Assembly: GCA_002110465.1 (NCBI GenBank)
Contig: NEED01000081.1
Span: 62,001 to 126,000, forward strand
DNA length: 64,000 bases
From: an unicellular cyanobacterium SU2
GTDB taxonomy: Bacteria; Cyanobacteriota; Cyanobacteriia; Cyanobacteriales; Microcystaceae
Direction of reading: 5' to 3'
In this document: in pieces, positions 9,482-16,701 of the stretch
How positions within the stretch are numbered: the stretch's first letter is position 1
Layout of the letters: every line of letters starts with the position of its first letter
Made by a program: the position numbers and the translations under genes
The notes under the pieces: model-generated
What the model was told of the DNA's origin: nothing
Database searches by the model: none
What the model saw: the letters and a program-made list of their open reading frames with translations, nothing else

Positions 9482-10594
9482 ATGAACTTATTAAAAGATG
9501 TTGAAGACAAAACAAAGGAATTTCGTACAGATAGTTATCCTATGTCTATTGGTGAAATTATTAGTCTTTATAAAGACGGTGAAATGATAATTAACCCTGA
9601 TTTTCAGCGTTACTTCAGATGGACTATTGATCAAAAAAGTCGTTTTGTTGAATCTATTTTACTGGGAATTCCTATCCCTTCAATTTTTGTTTATCAAAGA
9701 GAAGAAGATAGCATTTGGGAATTGGTCGATGGACTACAAAGAATTTCAACAATTTTAGAGTTTGTTGGCGAATTAAAAGATGAGAATGGAAATTCAAAAC
9801 CTCGTTTGGTTTTAAAAGGAACTAAATTATTACCCAGTCTAGAAGGAGTACAATGGGAAGGGGCTGAAGATAAAGAACATAACTTACCTAATCCTCTGAG
9901 AATTGACTTTAAACGAGCTAAAATGCAAGTTCAAATTATCAAAAAAGGATCGGATAAGAATGCCAAATTTGAAGTTTTTGATCGCTTAAATACAGGAGGT
10001 TCCTTTCTCTCTTATCAGGAAGTACGTAACTGTCTATTAATTATGCTTGATAAAACTCTCTATAGTTGGCTATCAGATCTGGCAAATAATGACAATTTTC
10101 AAACTTGTATTTCAATTTCAGATCGTCTAAAAGATGAACGCTATGATATGGAATTAGTGATAAAGTATCTAGCAATTTCAGATATTAATTTTGAACCGAA
10201 AGAATTTAGTAAAAAAGAAGTCAATGAATATTTAACTGATTATGTTACGGGGTTGTGTGAATCAGAATCATTTGATCGTAATCTTGAAAAACAAAAATTT
10301 GAAAAAATCTTTTTACTACTAAGTTTAGCAACAGGCGATGAAACCTTTCAAAAGTATAGTGAAGATCGATTCAAAGGAAAATTTCTTGACTCAGCATATG
10401 AAGCAATTACTACTGGACTAAAAGCGAATGTAGATGCTTATTCTGAAACTAATACTGATATTGAGATTCTTAGAAATAAAATTAAATCGATGTGGTCAGA
10501 AAGTAATTTTCTCGATCATATTGGCACAGGTTCAAGAGCAAGAAACCGGATACCTCGTATGATTGATTTTGGTAAAAAGCATTTTCAAAAATGA
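9482..10594 (+). CDS. DUF262 domain protein (ParB/Srx-like nuclease family)
   Basis: A 370-residue protein with an N-terminal DUF262 domain. It shows NPDFQRYFRW (38-47), then the core motif VDGLQRIST (82-90), matching the DGxQRxxT pattern of the ParB/sulfiredoxin-like fold used by GmrSD-type and other defence nucleases. The C-terminal half is alpha-helical and unassigned. It lacks the DUF1524 HNH domain of GmrSD. A GTG at 9449 in frame gives an alternative start; I prefer the ATG at 9482, with a weak TTAGGT upstream. It overlaps the next gene by 4 bases (ATGA), so the two form one unit. The unit contains no HIP1 site and looks AT-richer than chlD beside it. Confidence 0.82.
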   Translation: MNLLKDVEDKTKEFRTDSYPMSIGEIISLYKDGEMIINPDFQRYFRWTIDQKSRFVESILLGIPIPSIFVYQREEDSIWELVDGLQRISTILEFVGELKDENGNSKPRLVLKGTKLLPSLEGVQWEGAEDKEHNLPNPLRIDFKRAKMQVQIIKKGSDKNAKFEVFDRLNTGGSFLSYQEVRNCLLIMLDKTLYSWLSDLANNDNFQTCISISDRLKDERYDMELVIKYLAISDINFEPKEFSKKEVNEYLTDYVTGLCESESFDRNLEKQKFEKIFLLLSLATGDETFQKYSEDRFKGKFLDSAYEAITTGLKANVDAYSETNTDIEILRNKIKSMWSESNFLDHIGTGSRARNRIPRMIDFGKKHFQK

Positions 10595-11238
10595 GCAAAG
10601 ATAACCAAACTGTGAGTATTCTTCAACAAAACTTAGATGATGATTTTAGTTGGAGAATCAAAGAACTTAGTCTATTAAAAAATAAGATTCCTATACAAAA
10701 AGGGACAGAGCAAACAGTATTGATCAAAGCTGGAATAACTCTATTATATGCTCATTGGGAAGGTTTTATTAAATATTCAGCAGAGTGTTATTTGCAATTT
10801 GTCTCTCTTCAAAAGCTAACATATAATGAACTCAATTATTGTTTTGTTGTCCTCTGTTCTCGAAAATCAATTAATGAATTATTAAAAACCAAGAAATTTG
10901 AATTACAATCAAAAATGGTCAAAAATTTATTAGATAACGTACAGAAAAGGGCAAATATTCCTTATGAAGGAATTATCAATACAAAATCAAATTTGAATTT
11001 TGAAGTATTTCATGATATCTGCATGATTATTGGAATTGACGATAAGCAATATGAAACAAAAAAAAATGCTATTGATGAAGAACTTCTTACCACACGAAAC
11101 AAGATTGCTCATGGTAAGGATTTAAGAAAAGATTATGAAGATTTTCTAAATATTTATGAGATTATTATAACTTTAATGAGAAACATTAAAGATGATATTT
11201 TAAATGCAGCAATTACGGAAAAGTATAAAAGACTTTGA
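10591..11238 (+). CDS. HEPN-domain protein of the MAE_28990/MAE_18760 type
   Basis: A 215-residue predicted HEPN ribonuclease. The early LLYAHWEGFIK (51-61) and the late RNKIAHG (169-175) are the hallmarks. Arg169-x4-His174 fits the Rx4-6H active site of HEPN RNases. It is translationally coupled to the DUF262 gene by ATGA overlap. By family knowledge such HEPN proteins act as toxins or abortive-infection effectors and are often next to DUF262 proteins. That the pair is a defence or toxin module is inference. No membrane segments are present. Confidence 0.8.
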   Translation: MSKDNQTVSILQQNLDDDFSWRIKELSLLKNKIPIQKGTEQTVLIKAGITLLYAHWEGFIKYSAECYLQFVSLQKLTYNELNYCFVVLCSRKSINELLKTKKFELQSKMVKNLLDNVQKRANIPYEGIINTKSNLNFEVFHDICMIIGIDDKQYETKKNAIDEELLTTRNKIAHGKDLRKDYEDFLNIYEIIITLMRNIKDDILNAAITEKYKRL

Positions 11239-11246
11239 TCTAGTAG

Positions 11247-11271
11247 GTTGGGTTGAGGGAAGAAACCCAAC
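11247..11271. repeat. GTTGGGTT hairpin after the HEPN gene
   Basis: An inverted repeat GTTGGGTT/AACCCAAC with a 9-base loop, just after the HEPN stop codon. It belongs to the common bacterial intergenic GTAGGTTGGGTTGAGG...AACCCAAC type. It is followed by CATAAATTTATG, another small palindrome. It may serve as a transcription terminator, although no clear T tract follows. Confidence 0.55.
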
Positions 11272-11366
11272 AATCATAAATTTATGTTGTATCTGATGAA
11301 TAAGCGATCGCATTGCTATAAACTGCTGTTAGGCTTTACTCTTCGATAATTCAGTCCTTGTAGCAT

Positions 11367-11744
11367 TTATTTCCAATTCCAAGCAGTAATCACTAAACTT
11401 CCCCACCCAATCAAAAATGCTACCCCACCAATGGGAGTAATTGCCCCTAACCATTTAATTCCAGTTAAACTAAGGGCATAAAGACTTCCCGAAAAAATGA
11501 GGATTCCTACTAAAAATCCATATCCAGCCCCTAGTAGACTAGAGGGAGTATTTTCTAAGCGGGTTAATAATAAAGCAACCAACAATAAAGCTAGGGAGTG
11601 ATACATCTGATATTTGATCCCTGTTTCAAAAATATCTAAAGCGCGATCGCTCAATCGATCTTTTAGTGCATGACTAGCAAATGCACCGCCAGCTACTCCT
11701 AATCCCGCAAAAATTGACCCAATGATCATAAATATTCTAACCAT
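11367..11744 (-). CDS. DUF423 family small membrane protein
   Basis: A 125-residue integral membrane protein with four predicted helices and the family's early GAFASHAL and QMYHSLALL motifs (about 21-28 and 46-54). DUF423 proteins (YgdD/TMEM256 type) have no established function. The frame opens at 11765, but the ATG at 11744 follows a good Shine-Dalgarno AGGAGA (11752-11757), so I use it. It is a single gene, convergent with the HEPN unit. Confidence 0.88.
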   Translation of the reverse strand: MVRIFMIIGSIFAGLGVAGGAFASHALKDRLSDRALDIFETGIKYQMYHSLALLLVALLLTRLENTPSSLLGAGYGFLVGILIFSGSLYALSLTGIKWLGAITPIGGVAFLIGWGSLVITAWNWK

Positions 11745-11826
11745 TTTATTATCTCCTAAGCCCAATTTTGATTACGATTTAGTATTGAATGTTAATTTAA
11801 CACCTTATTTATCATAAACTAGAAAA

Positions 11827-11892
11827 GTTTGTAGTAAGGGCTTTAGCCCAAATTATAAGAAGCTTTTAAGTTCTCAACAACTAACTACAAAC
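11827..11892. repeat. Dispersed GGGCTTTAGCCC palindrome, copy 2 (diverged centre)
   Basis: GTTTGTAGTAAGGGCTTTAG at the left end and ACTACAAAC at the right end enclose a diverged, partly palindromic centre (AAGAAGCTTTTAAG). The ends match copy 1. It lies in the region between the divergent starts of the DUF423 gene and the next membrane protein gene. Confidence 0.6.
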
Positions 11893-11917
11893 AATTATTG
11901 ATCAAAAAGTCAAGCTA

Positions 11918-12523
11918 ATGAAACAGACTCACTATGTAACTATAGTTGCTGTCGTATTTAGTATCGTAATTTGGACACATCCTGTATTAGCCAATGCCGG
12001 TGTTCCCATGATATTTATAATAATGCCTCCAGCAATTATTCTTGTGGTTCCTATAATTTTGATTGAGGGATTATTAGCTAAGTTTATTTTACAAAAGCCA
12101 TGGACATACTGTTTTCAATTCTCTGGAATTTGTAATGTATTATCAACCTGTGTAGGTATTCCTGCGACATGGTTAATCCTTGTTATTTTTCAGATGCTTA
12201 GTGATGGTAGTAGTGCCAAAGGTCTAGACTCTATTAAAGATTACATATATGCTGTTACTATTCAAGCTCCCTGGTTGTTTCCTTACGAATCTGAGCTTGA
12301 TTGGATGATTCCCGTGGCTGCTACAGTTTTAACTGTAATATTCTGGTTGATCTCAATAGTAATTGAGGCTTTAATAGGACTCATAATTAGGAAAGAAAAA
12401 TCGCTCTCGTGGCTTAGAGTTATAATTTGGTCAATAGGAGGCAATACAATGACTTATATCCCAGTTATTAGCTTGCTAGTCTTTGAAAGTTATAGAAATT
12501 TAAACCTCAAGGGATATATCTGA
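11918..12523 (+). CDS. Hypothetical multi-pass membrane protein
   Basis: A 201-residue protein I do not recognise. The first 25 residues look like a signal peptide or first helix ending in VLANAG. Further hydrophobic segments lie at about 30-52, 66-87, 128-152 and 168-188, so a four- or five-helix membrane protein is likely. No catalytic motif is visible. The coding frame has normal composition and ends 7 bases before the convergent TVP38 gene. Confidence 0.65.
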   Translation: MKQTHYVTIVAVVFSIVIWTHPVLANAGVPMIFIIMPPAIILVVPIILIEGLLAKFILQKPWTYCFQFSGICNVLSTCVGIPATWLILVIFQMLSDGSSAKGLDSIKDYIYAVTIQAPWLFPYESELDWMIPVAATVLTVIFWLISIVIEALIGLIIRKEKSLSWLRVIIWSIGGNTMTYIPVISLLVFESYRNLNLKGYI

Positions 12524-12530
12524 ATTAATT

Positions 12531-13175
12531 TTATTTTTGTTTTTGTAATCTCCGTTTAACAATTGCCGTAATAATCCCTAATCCTAGCATTCCTAAAATG
12601 GCAAATCCTAGTAACAGTTTACCTCCTTCTAACAACCCTGCGCCCAACGCAACAATCGGAGGATTAGAAATAAGAATACTAATGATTAAAGCTGGAAAAA
12701 AGCACATCAAAGAAGTTTTTGTCAATCCCACGCCGTAGCAAACAAAATCAAAAAATCCTGTCATTAAAAAAGCACTCATCAAAAAAAAGTTGTTTTCTAA
12801 ATGCTGTTGACTTAACCGATTAACTCGAATCATAAACCGATTTCCTACAAGCTTTTCTACCATCTCCCGACCATATTTTCGAGAGAGATAAAAACTTAAG
12901 CTACAAGAGAATAAATCAGCTAAGCAAATGATAATCAATCCTGTGGAAAACCCAAATAAACCTCCTGCCAAAATTGAGTAAGCGGTTCCAGGGAGAATCG
13001 GAAAAACGACACTAATAAATCGTAAGATAAACAGTCCTAATGGACCCCAAAAACCAAGATAAGCTAAGTTATCCCGAAGACGTTGAAGTCCAAAATGATT
13101 GATTACTCCAATAACTAGAATAATCAACAAAAATATCAGCACAAATTTAACCAGTTGACCAATTTTAATTTTCAT
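12531..13175 (-). CDS. TVP38/TMEM64 family (VTT-domain) membrane protein
   Basis: A 214-residue DedA/VTT superfamily protein with about five hydrophobic segments. The conserved VFPILPGTAYSILAGGLFGF segment (about 57-76) is followed by the cytosolic GREMVEK loop (about 101-107). Family members affect membrane lipid scrambling or trafficking; no substrate is known for this one. It stands alone and is divergent from the alcohol dehydrogenase. Confidence 0.85.
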   Translation of the reverse strand: MKIKIGQLVKFVLIFLLIILVIGVINHFGLQRLRDNLAYLGFWGPLGLFILRFISVVFPILPGTAYSILAGGLFGFSTGLIIICLADLFSCSLSFYLSRKYGREMVEKLVGNRFMIRVNRLSQQHLENNFFLMSAFLMTGFFDFVCYGVGLTKTSLMCFFPALIISILISNPPIVALGAGLLEGGKLLLGFAILGMLGLGIITAIVKRRLQKQK

Positions 13176-13271
13176 ACAAATTGATATTCAGGGTTATCAA
13201 AATTCTTCCTAACTCATCAAACTAAAACCTCATCCTTATCTTAGCGACTAAAACTGATTCCTCATTGTAAA

Positions 13272-14309
13272 ATGCCTAACAGAGTCCAAAATAATGAGGG
13301 AAAGATTGTGATTAAAGCTTATGCAGCCCATGAAGCCCATCAAGAATTAAAATCCTTTGAATATGACCCAGGGGTGTTAGGAGACGAAGACGTTGAAATT
13401 AAGGTTCAATACTGTGGCATTTGTCATAGTGATCTAAGTATGCTTGATAATGACTGGGGATTGACTCAATATCCTTTTGTTCCTGGCCATGAAGTGGTGG
13501 GAACTGTCGAAGCAGTCGGAGACAAAGTAACTACTGTAGAAGTTGGGCAACAGGTCGGACTCGGTTGGTTTTCGAGTTCTTGTTTTGATTGTGAATGGTG
13601 TTTGTCGGGGGATCAAAATCTGTGCCAAACCGGAGAAGGAACCATTGTCGGCCGTCATGGGGGGTTCGCCGATAAGGTTCGCGCCCATCATAATTGGGTC
13701 ATTCCTTTACCCTCTGGCGTTAACCCAGAAACGGCTGGTCCATTGTTTTGCGGCGGAATTACGGTTTTTAATCCGATTATTCAATGTGGGGTTAAATCTA
13801 GCGATCGCGTTGGGGTCATTGGGGTTGGAGGATTAGGCCATATGGCTATTGAATTTCTCCATGCTTGGGGGTGTGAGGTAACAGCCTTTTCGAGTAGTCC
13901 TGAAAAGGAAGAAGAAGTCCGTCAATTAGGGGCTGATCATTTTGTTAATTCCCGTGATCCCGAAGCCATTCAAGCCGTTGAAAATTCCTTTGATTTTATT
14001 ATTTCTACGGTGAATGTTAGTTTAGATTGGAATAGTTATATCTTGGCGTTACGTCCTAGGGGAACCCTACATTTTGTCGGCGCAGTTCTTAATCCGATTT
14101 CAACTCAAATTTTTCCCCTTTTACTAGGTCAAAAAACGATTTCTTCAAGTCCGACTGGTAGTCCCACTACTATCGCCGAGATGTTGAAATTTTCCGCCCG
14201 TCATCAAATAGAACCTGTGACAGAAATATTCCCCATTGAACAGGTTAATGAAGCGTTAGAGAAACTTCGCAACGGGAAACCTAGATATCGTTTAGTTCTT
14301 AAATTCTAA
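13272..14309 (+). CDS. Zinc-dependent alcohol dehydrogenase (YahK/cinnamyl-alcohol type)
   Basis: A 345-residue medium-chain dehydrogenase/reductase, reducing aldehydes with NADPH in its closest family. Catalytic zinc ligands are Cys48 (CGICHSD), His73-Glu74 (GHE) and Cys160. The structural zinc site is Cys104, Cys107, Cys110 and Cys118. The nucleotide-binding GVGGLG is at 184-189, and the SSSPEK after beta-2 (about 208-213) favours NADP(H). The ATG at 13272 is the first start; the first 12 residues are not conserved in the family, so the true start could be the GTG a few codons later. It is monocistronic, with a hairpin just downstream. Confidence 0.92.
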   Translation: MPNRVQNNEGKIVIKAYAAHEAHQELKSFEYDPGVLGDEDVEIKVQYCGICHSDLSMLDNDWGLTQYPFVPGHEVVGTVEAVGDKVTTVEVGQQVGLGWFSSSCFDCEWCLSGDQNLCQTGEGTIVGRHGGFADKVRAHHNWVIPLPSGVNPETAGPLFCGGITVFNPIIQCGVKSSDRVGVIGVGGLGHMAIEFLHAWGCEVTAFSSSPEKEEEVRQLGADHFVNSRDPEAIQAVENSFDFIISTVNVSLDWNSYILALRPRGTLHFVGAVLNPISTQIFPLLLGQKTISSSPTGSPTTIAEMLKFSARHQIEPVTEIFPIEQVNEALEKLRNGKPRYRLVLKF

Positions 14310-14317
14310 ACCTCATG

Positions 14318-14336
14318 GGGTGGAAATTACCCACCC
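14318..14336. terminator. Hairpin after the alcohol dehydrogenase gene
   Basis: GGGTGG/CCACCC with a 7-base loop, eight bases after the stop codon. There is no T tract, so it is a weak terminator candidate. It may also be one of the common GGGTGGG...CCCACCC intergenic repeats. Confidence 0.4.
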
Positions 14337-14379
14337 TACTAGATGACACGGTTAAAATGAAGCAATAGCATAATTTCCT

Positions 14380-14428
14380 AGTGAGCGCTAAAGCCCTATC
14401 TTAAGCCCTAAAGGGCTTACTAAAAACA
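14380..14428. repeat. Dispersed GGGCTTTAGCCC palindrome, copy 3 (rearranged)
   Basis: AGTGAGCGCTAAAGCCCTA followed by AAGCCCTAAAGGGCTTACTA. The right arm matches copy 1 exactly over about 18 bases, while the left arm has diverged or been inverted. It lies between the convergent ends of the alcohol dehydrogenase and lipoprotein genes. Confidence 0.6.
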
Positions 14429-14438
14429 ATTCACAAAA

Positions 14439-15212
14439 TTAACTGTTTTCTTTAATTTTAGTAACTAATTGTGAGACTTGTTCGGGAGTCATTACTAATG
14501 TTTCAGGTTCAGTAACCGTCGGCCATGCTGTCTTTAATTTTTCTAAACTCATCGTTATTTGTTGATGTTTGACTGGGTATTTTTGACCCATCGTTTCAGA
14601 AATAGATTGATAAAGTTGATCGCTATACATCACGAATCCTCGTGAGTCTTGATATTCTAATAATTCTACTATTTTACCATTGGCAACTGCGGCTTTATAT
14701 TCTGCGTTGGCTGTTTCTAACAATCGATTAATTACCGGTAAAACAAACTCAGGAGATTGACGTTTTGTTTCAGGAATAGCGGCGATCGCTTGATCAATAG
14801 CCTCCATTGAATCCTGATATTGTGTTTTAATTTGATCAGATTTTGGGGCAGTTTTAACTAAGTCATTGAATTGATTTAAGGTACTCTTGAATTCTGGCAC
14901 ATTTCGGGCTGATAATTCCCCTTCAATATCCCCATAAATTTCTTCTACGGGATGACCAATGTGGGGTTCTGCTGCTTTGGGATCTCCTGCTTCTAGCAAT
15001 TCCTCAGCCACTATTAAATGCCCTTTCATTAGGGCTAAACTGGTCATATATTCAACATCAGAGTTTTCATCATTTTCGGCGACTTCTGTGGTTTTTGAAG
15101 ATTCTTGAGATAAGTCATTATCTGTGGTTTGTGAAGGCTGACTACAACTGGTGATCATCAGTAGACTGGGAATAATCATTAAAGAAGAAAGATTACGGAA
15201 TCTAAACATCAT
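14439..15212 (-). CDS. Putative lipoprotein of unknown function, end of the iron cluster
   Basis: A 257-residue exported protein. The N-terminus is a lipoprotein signal (about 1-22) with lipobox ITSC (Cys23). The mature part is acidic and alpha-helical. It includes a segment with MKGHL (67-71), then GHPVEEIYGDIEGEL (about 90-104), that carries several His and Glu residues. I do not recognise the family. The arrangement loosely recalls helical-bundle periplasmic metal proteins such as imelysins, but I see no decisive motif. It starts from tandem ATG codons (15212 and 15209) after AGGAGT. It is the last gene of the futA-porin-feoA-oxidase series, so a role in periplasmic iron or copper handling is inferred from position only. 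Confidence 0.7.
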   Translation of the reverse strand: MMFRFRNLSSLMIIPSLLMITSCSQPSQTTDNDLSQESSKTTEVAENDENSDVEYMTSLALMKGHLIVAEELLEAGDPKAAEPHIGHPVEEIYGDIEGELSARNVPEFKSTLNQFNDLVKTAPKSDQIKTQYQDSMEAIDQAIAAIPETKRQSPEFVLPVINRLLETANAEYKAAVANGKIVELLEYQDSRGFVMYSDQLYQSISETMGQKYPVKHQQITMSLEKLKTAWPTVTEPETLVMTPEQVSQLVTKIKENS

Positions 15213-15333
15213 TTAACTCCTAAATTGTTGAACTTTTAAAAAGAAAATTGTTGCTATCTTGCTAAAAATTTTAATCTAAAAAAACAAAAAATTATTCAAA
15301 AAACATAATTAAAATATTAAACTTTTTTACTAT

Positions 15334-16335
15334 CTAAGCAGGAAGAACATTAAACTTACCAAAACAACCATATTCAGCAATAATATCTTGATGGGGATGA
15401 AACATAAATTGCCCTGGATAATTGTAGGAAAATTCAAGAATATGACGTTCTGCCGTTCCCATCGTAATTACATCTGTTTCTTCATCTGGGGTTAAATTTC
15501 TACCGGTTTTATACACTTTAAACATATTACCGTGAATATGGAAAGTAACCGCAGGATCAAATTCAATCATATTCAAAATATAGAGTCTAATTAACTGATT
15601 TTGGTAAATAGAAATTGGATGATCTCGGTAATAATTAGGCAACCCATTAAAAGCATATAATTCGTTATGATTATCGTTATTAATATCATATCCTCCCATC
15701 ACCATTACCATTTCATCAGCAGGGGGACGAGGACTAAGAGGATCAACAATAAACATCCCATATAACCCCTTACTAATATGGCGAGTTACGGGGGCGATAT
15801 GACAGTGATAAAGATGAACGCCATAGGGTTTAGCCTCAAATTCATAAATGGCTGTTTTTCCGTGACGAATGGGGGTAACACCGTCCATTTCTGCGGGATG
15901 GGTTCCATGAAAATGTAAGGTATGGGAATGACCATCTTCATTGTTAAAAATAATTCTAACTCGTTCCCCTTCGGTTGCTCTCAACGTTGGTCCAGGAACA
16001 CGATTATTTAAGTTCCAGCTAATAAAAGAAATCGCACTATTTAGGTTGATTAAAGTGCTATTAGCAACGACATTAAATTCTCGAATCTTACGACCATTTT
16101 CTTGTTTAATTATTCCATAATCAAACTCTCGAAGAATTGCCGTAGGATTAAAAGGATTATCTAAGGTCAAATCATTATCAGTTTCTCTCTCAGGAATTCT
16201 CACAGCAGCATTAAATGGTGAAGCAAAATGACGCAATAATATTGCCCCTCCAGCCATTCCCATTCCAGCTATTCCCCATCGCAAAAATTGACGACGGTTC
16301 CAGTTATTAAAGTGTGAATTCACTGAATTATTCAT
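15334..16335 (-). CDS. Tat-exported multicopper oxidase, two-domain type
   Basis: A 333-residue periplasmic cupredoxin enzyme. The twin-arginine signal NRRQFLRW is at 13-20. Domain 1 has HFHG (His141, His143) and HLYHCHIAPVTRH (His177, Cys178, His179, His186). This places a type 1 copper Cys-His pair in domain 1, as in nitrite-reductase-like two-domain proteins. Domain 2 has HIHG (266-269) and ends with HPH (313-315), where three-domain oxidases have HCH, so domain 2 lacks a type 1 site. Three-domain oxidases run 500 or more residues. The neighbourhood (futA, porin, feoA) suggests ferroxidase activity, but nitrite reduction or laccase activity cannot be excluded. It starts 37 bases after feoA. 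Confidence 0.85.
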   Translation of the reverse strand: MNNSVNSHFNNWNRRQFLRWGIAGMGMAGGAILLRHFASPFNAAVRIPERETDNDLTLDNPFNPTAILREFDYGIIKQENGRKIREFNVVANSTLINLNSAISFISWNLNNRVPGPTLRATEGERVRIIFNNEDGHSHTLHFHGTHPAEMDGVTPIRHGKTAIYEFEAKPYGVHLYHCHIAPVTRHISKGLYGMFIVDPLSPRPPADEMVMVMGGYDINNDNHNELYAFNGLPNYYRDHPISIYQNQLIRLYILNMIEFDPAVTFHIHGNMFKVYKTGRNLTPDEETDVITMGTAERHILEFSYNYPGQFMFHPHQDIIAEYGCFGKFNVLPA

Positions 16336-16372
16336 AATATATAATCACCTCGAAACTATTAACTATAAAATA

Positions 16373-16627
16373 TCAACTAGATTCAATACATAAGGCATCT
16401 ACTTCTGGTTTTTGTAATCCCAATAAATTCCCCTCAACTTCAATAATCAATGGCCATTGATTAGAAGCTTGACGAACCAAAATAAACTCTATTCCTGGTT
16501 TTAATCCCATTGAAATCAATTTGCCTTGATAGCCTTTAAATATTTTATCGTAACCGACAATATAACCATTAGTTCCAATAGGAAGTTCTTGCAGATGGGT
16601 AATAAGATTTTTTTTCATAGTTAGCAT
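16373..16627 (-). CDS. FeoA-domain protein
   Basis: An 84-residue SH3-like FeoA protein. LPIGTNGYIVGY, then LISMGLKPGIEFILVRQA, then LGLQKPEVDALCI cover the whole FeoA fold. FeoA assists the ferrous transporter FeoB, but no feoB is in the window. Two ATG codons (16627 and 16618) are possible starts, and neither has a clear Shine-Dalgarno. It lies between the porin (74 bases upstream) and the oxidase (37 bases downstream), probably in one transcript. Confidence 0.85.
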   Translation of the reverse strand: MLTMKKNLITHLQELPIGTNGYIVGYDKIFKGYQGKLISMGLKPGIEFILVRQASNQWPLIIEVEGNLLGLQKPEVDALCIESS

Positions 16628-16701
16628 TTTTTTTGTGCGTTTAATTTATCAAGTGTGATTAGAGTAAGAGTGAGTGTGAGGAAAAAATCTAGAGCAATGA
16701 A

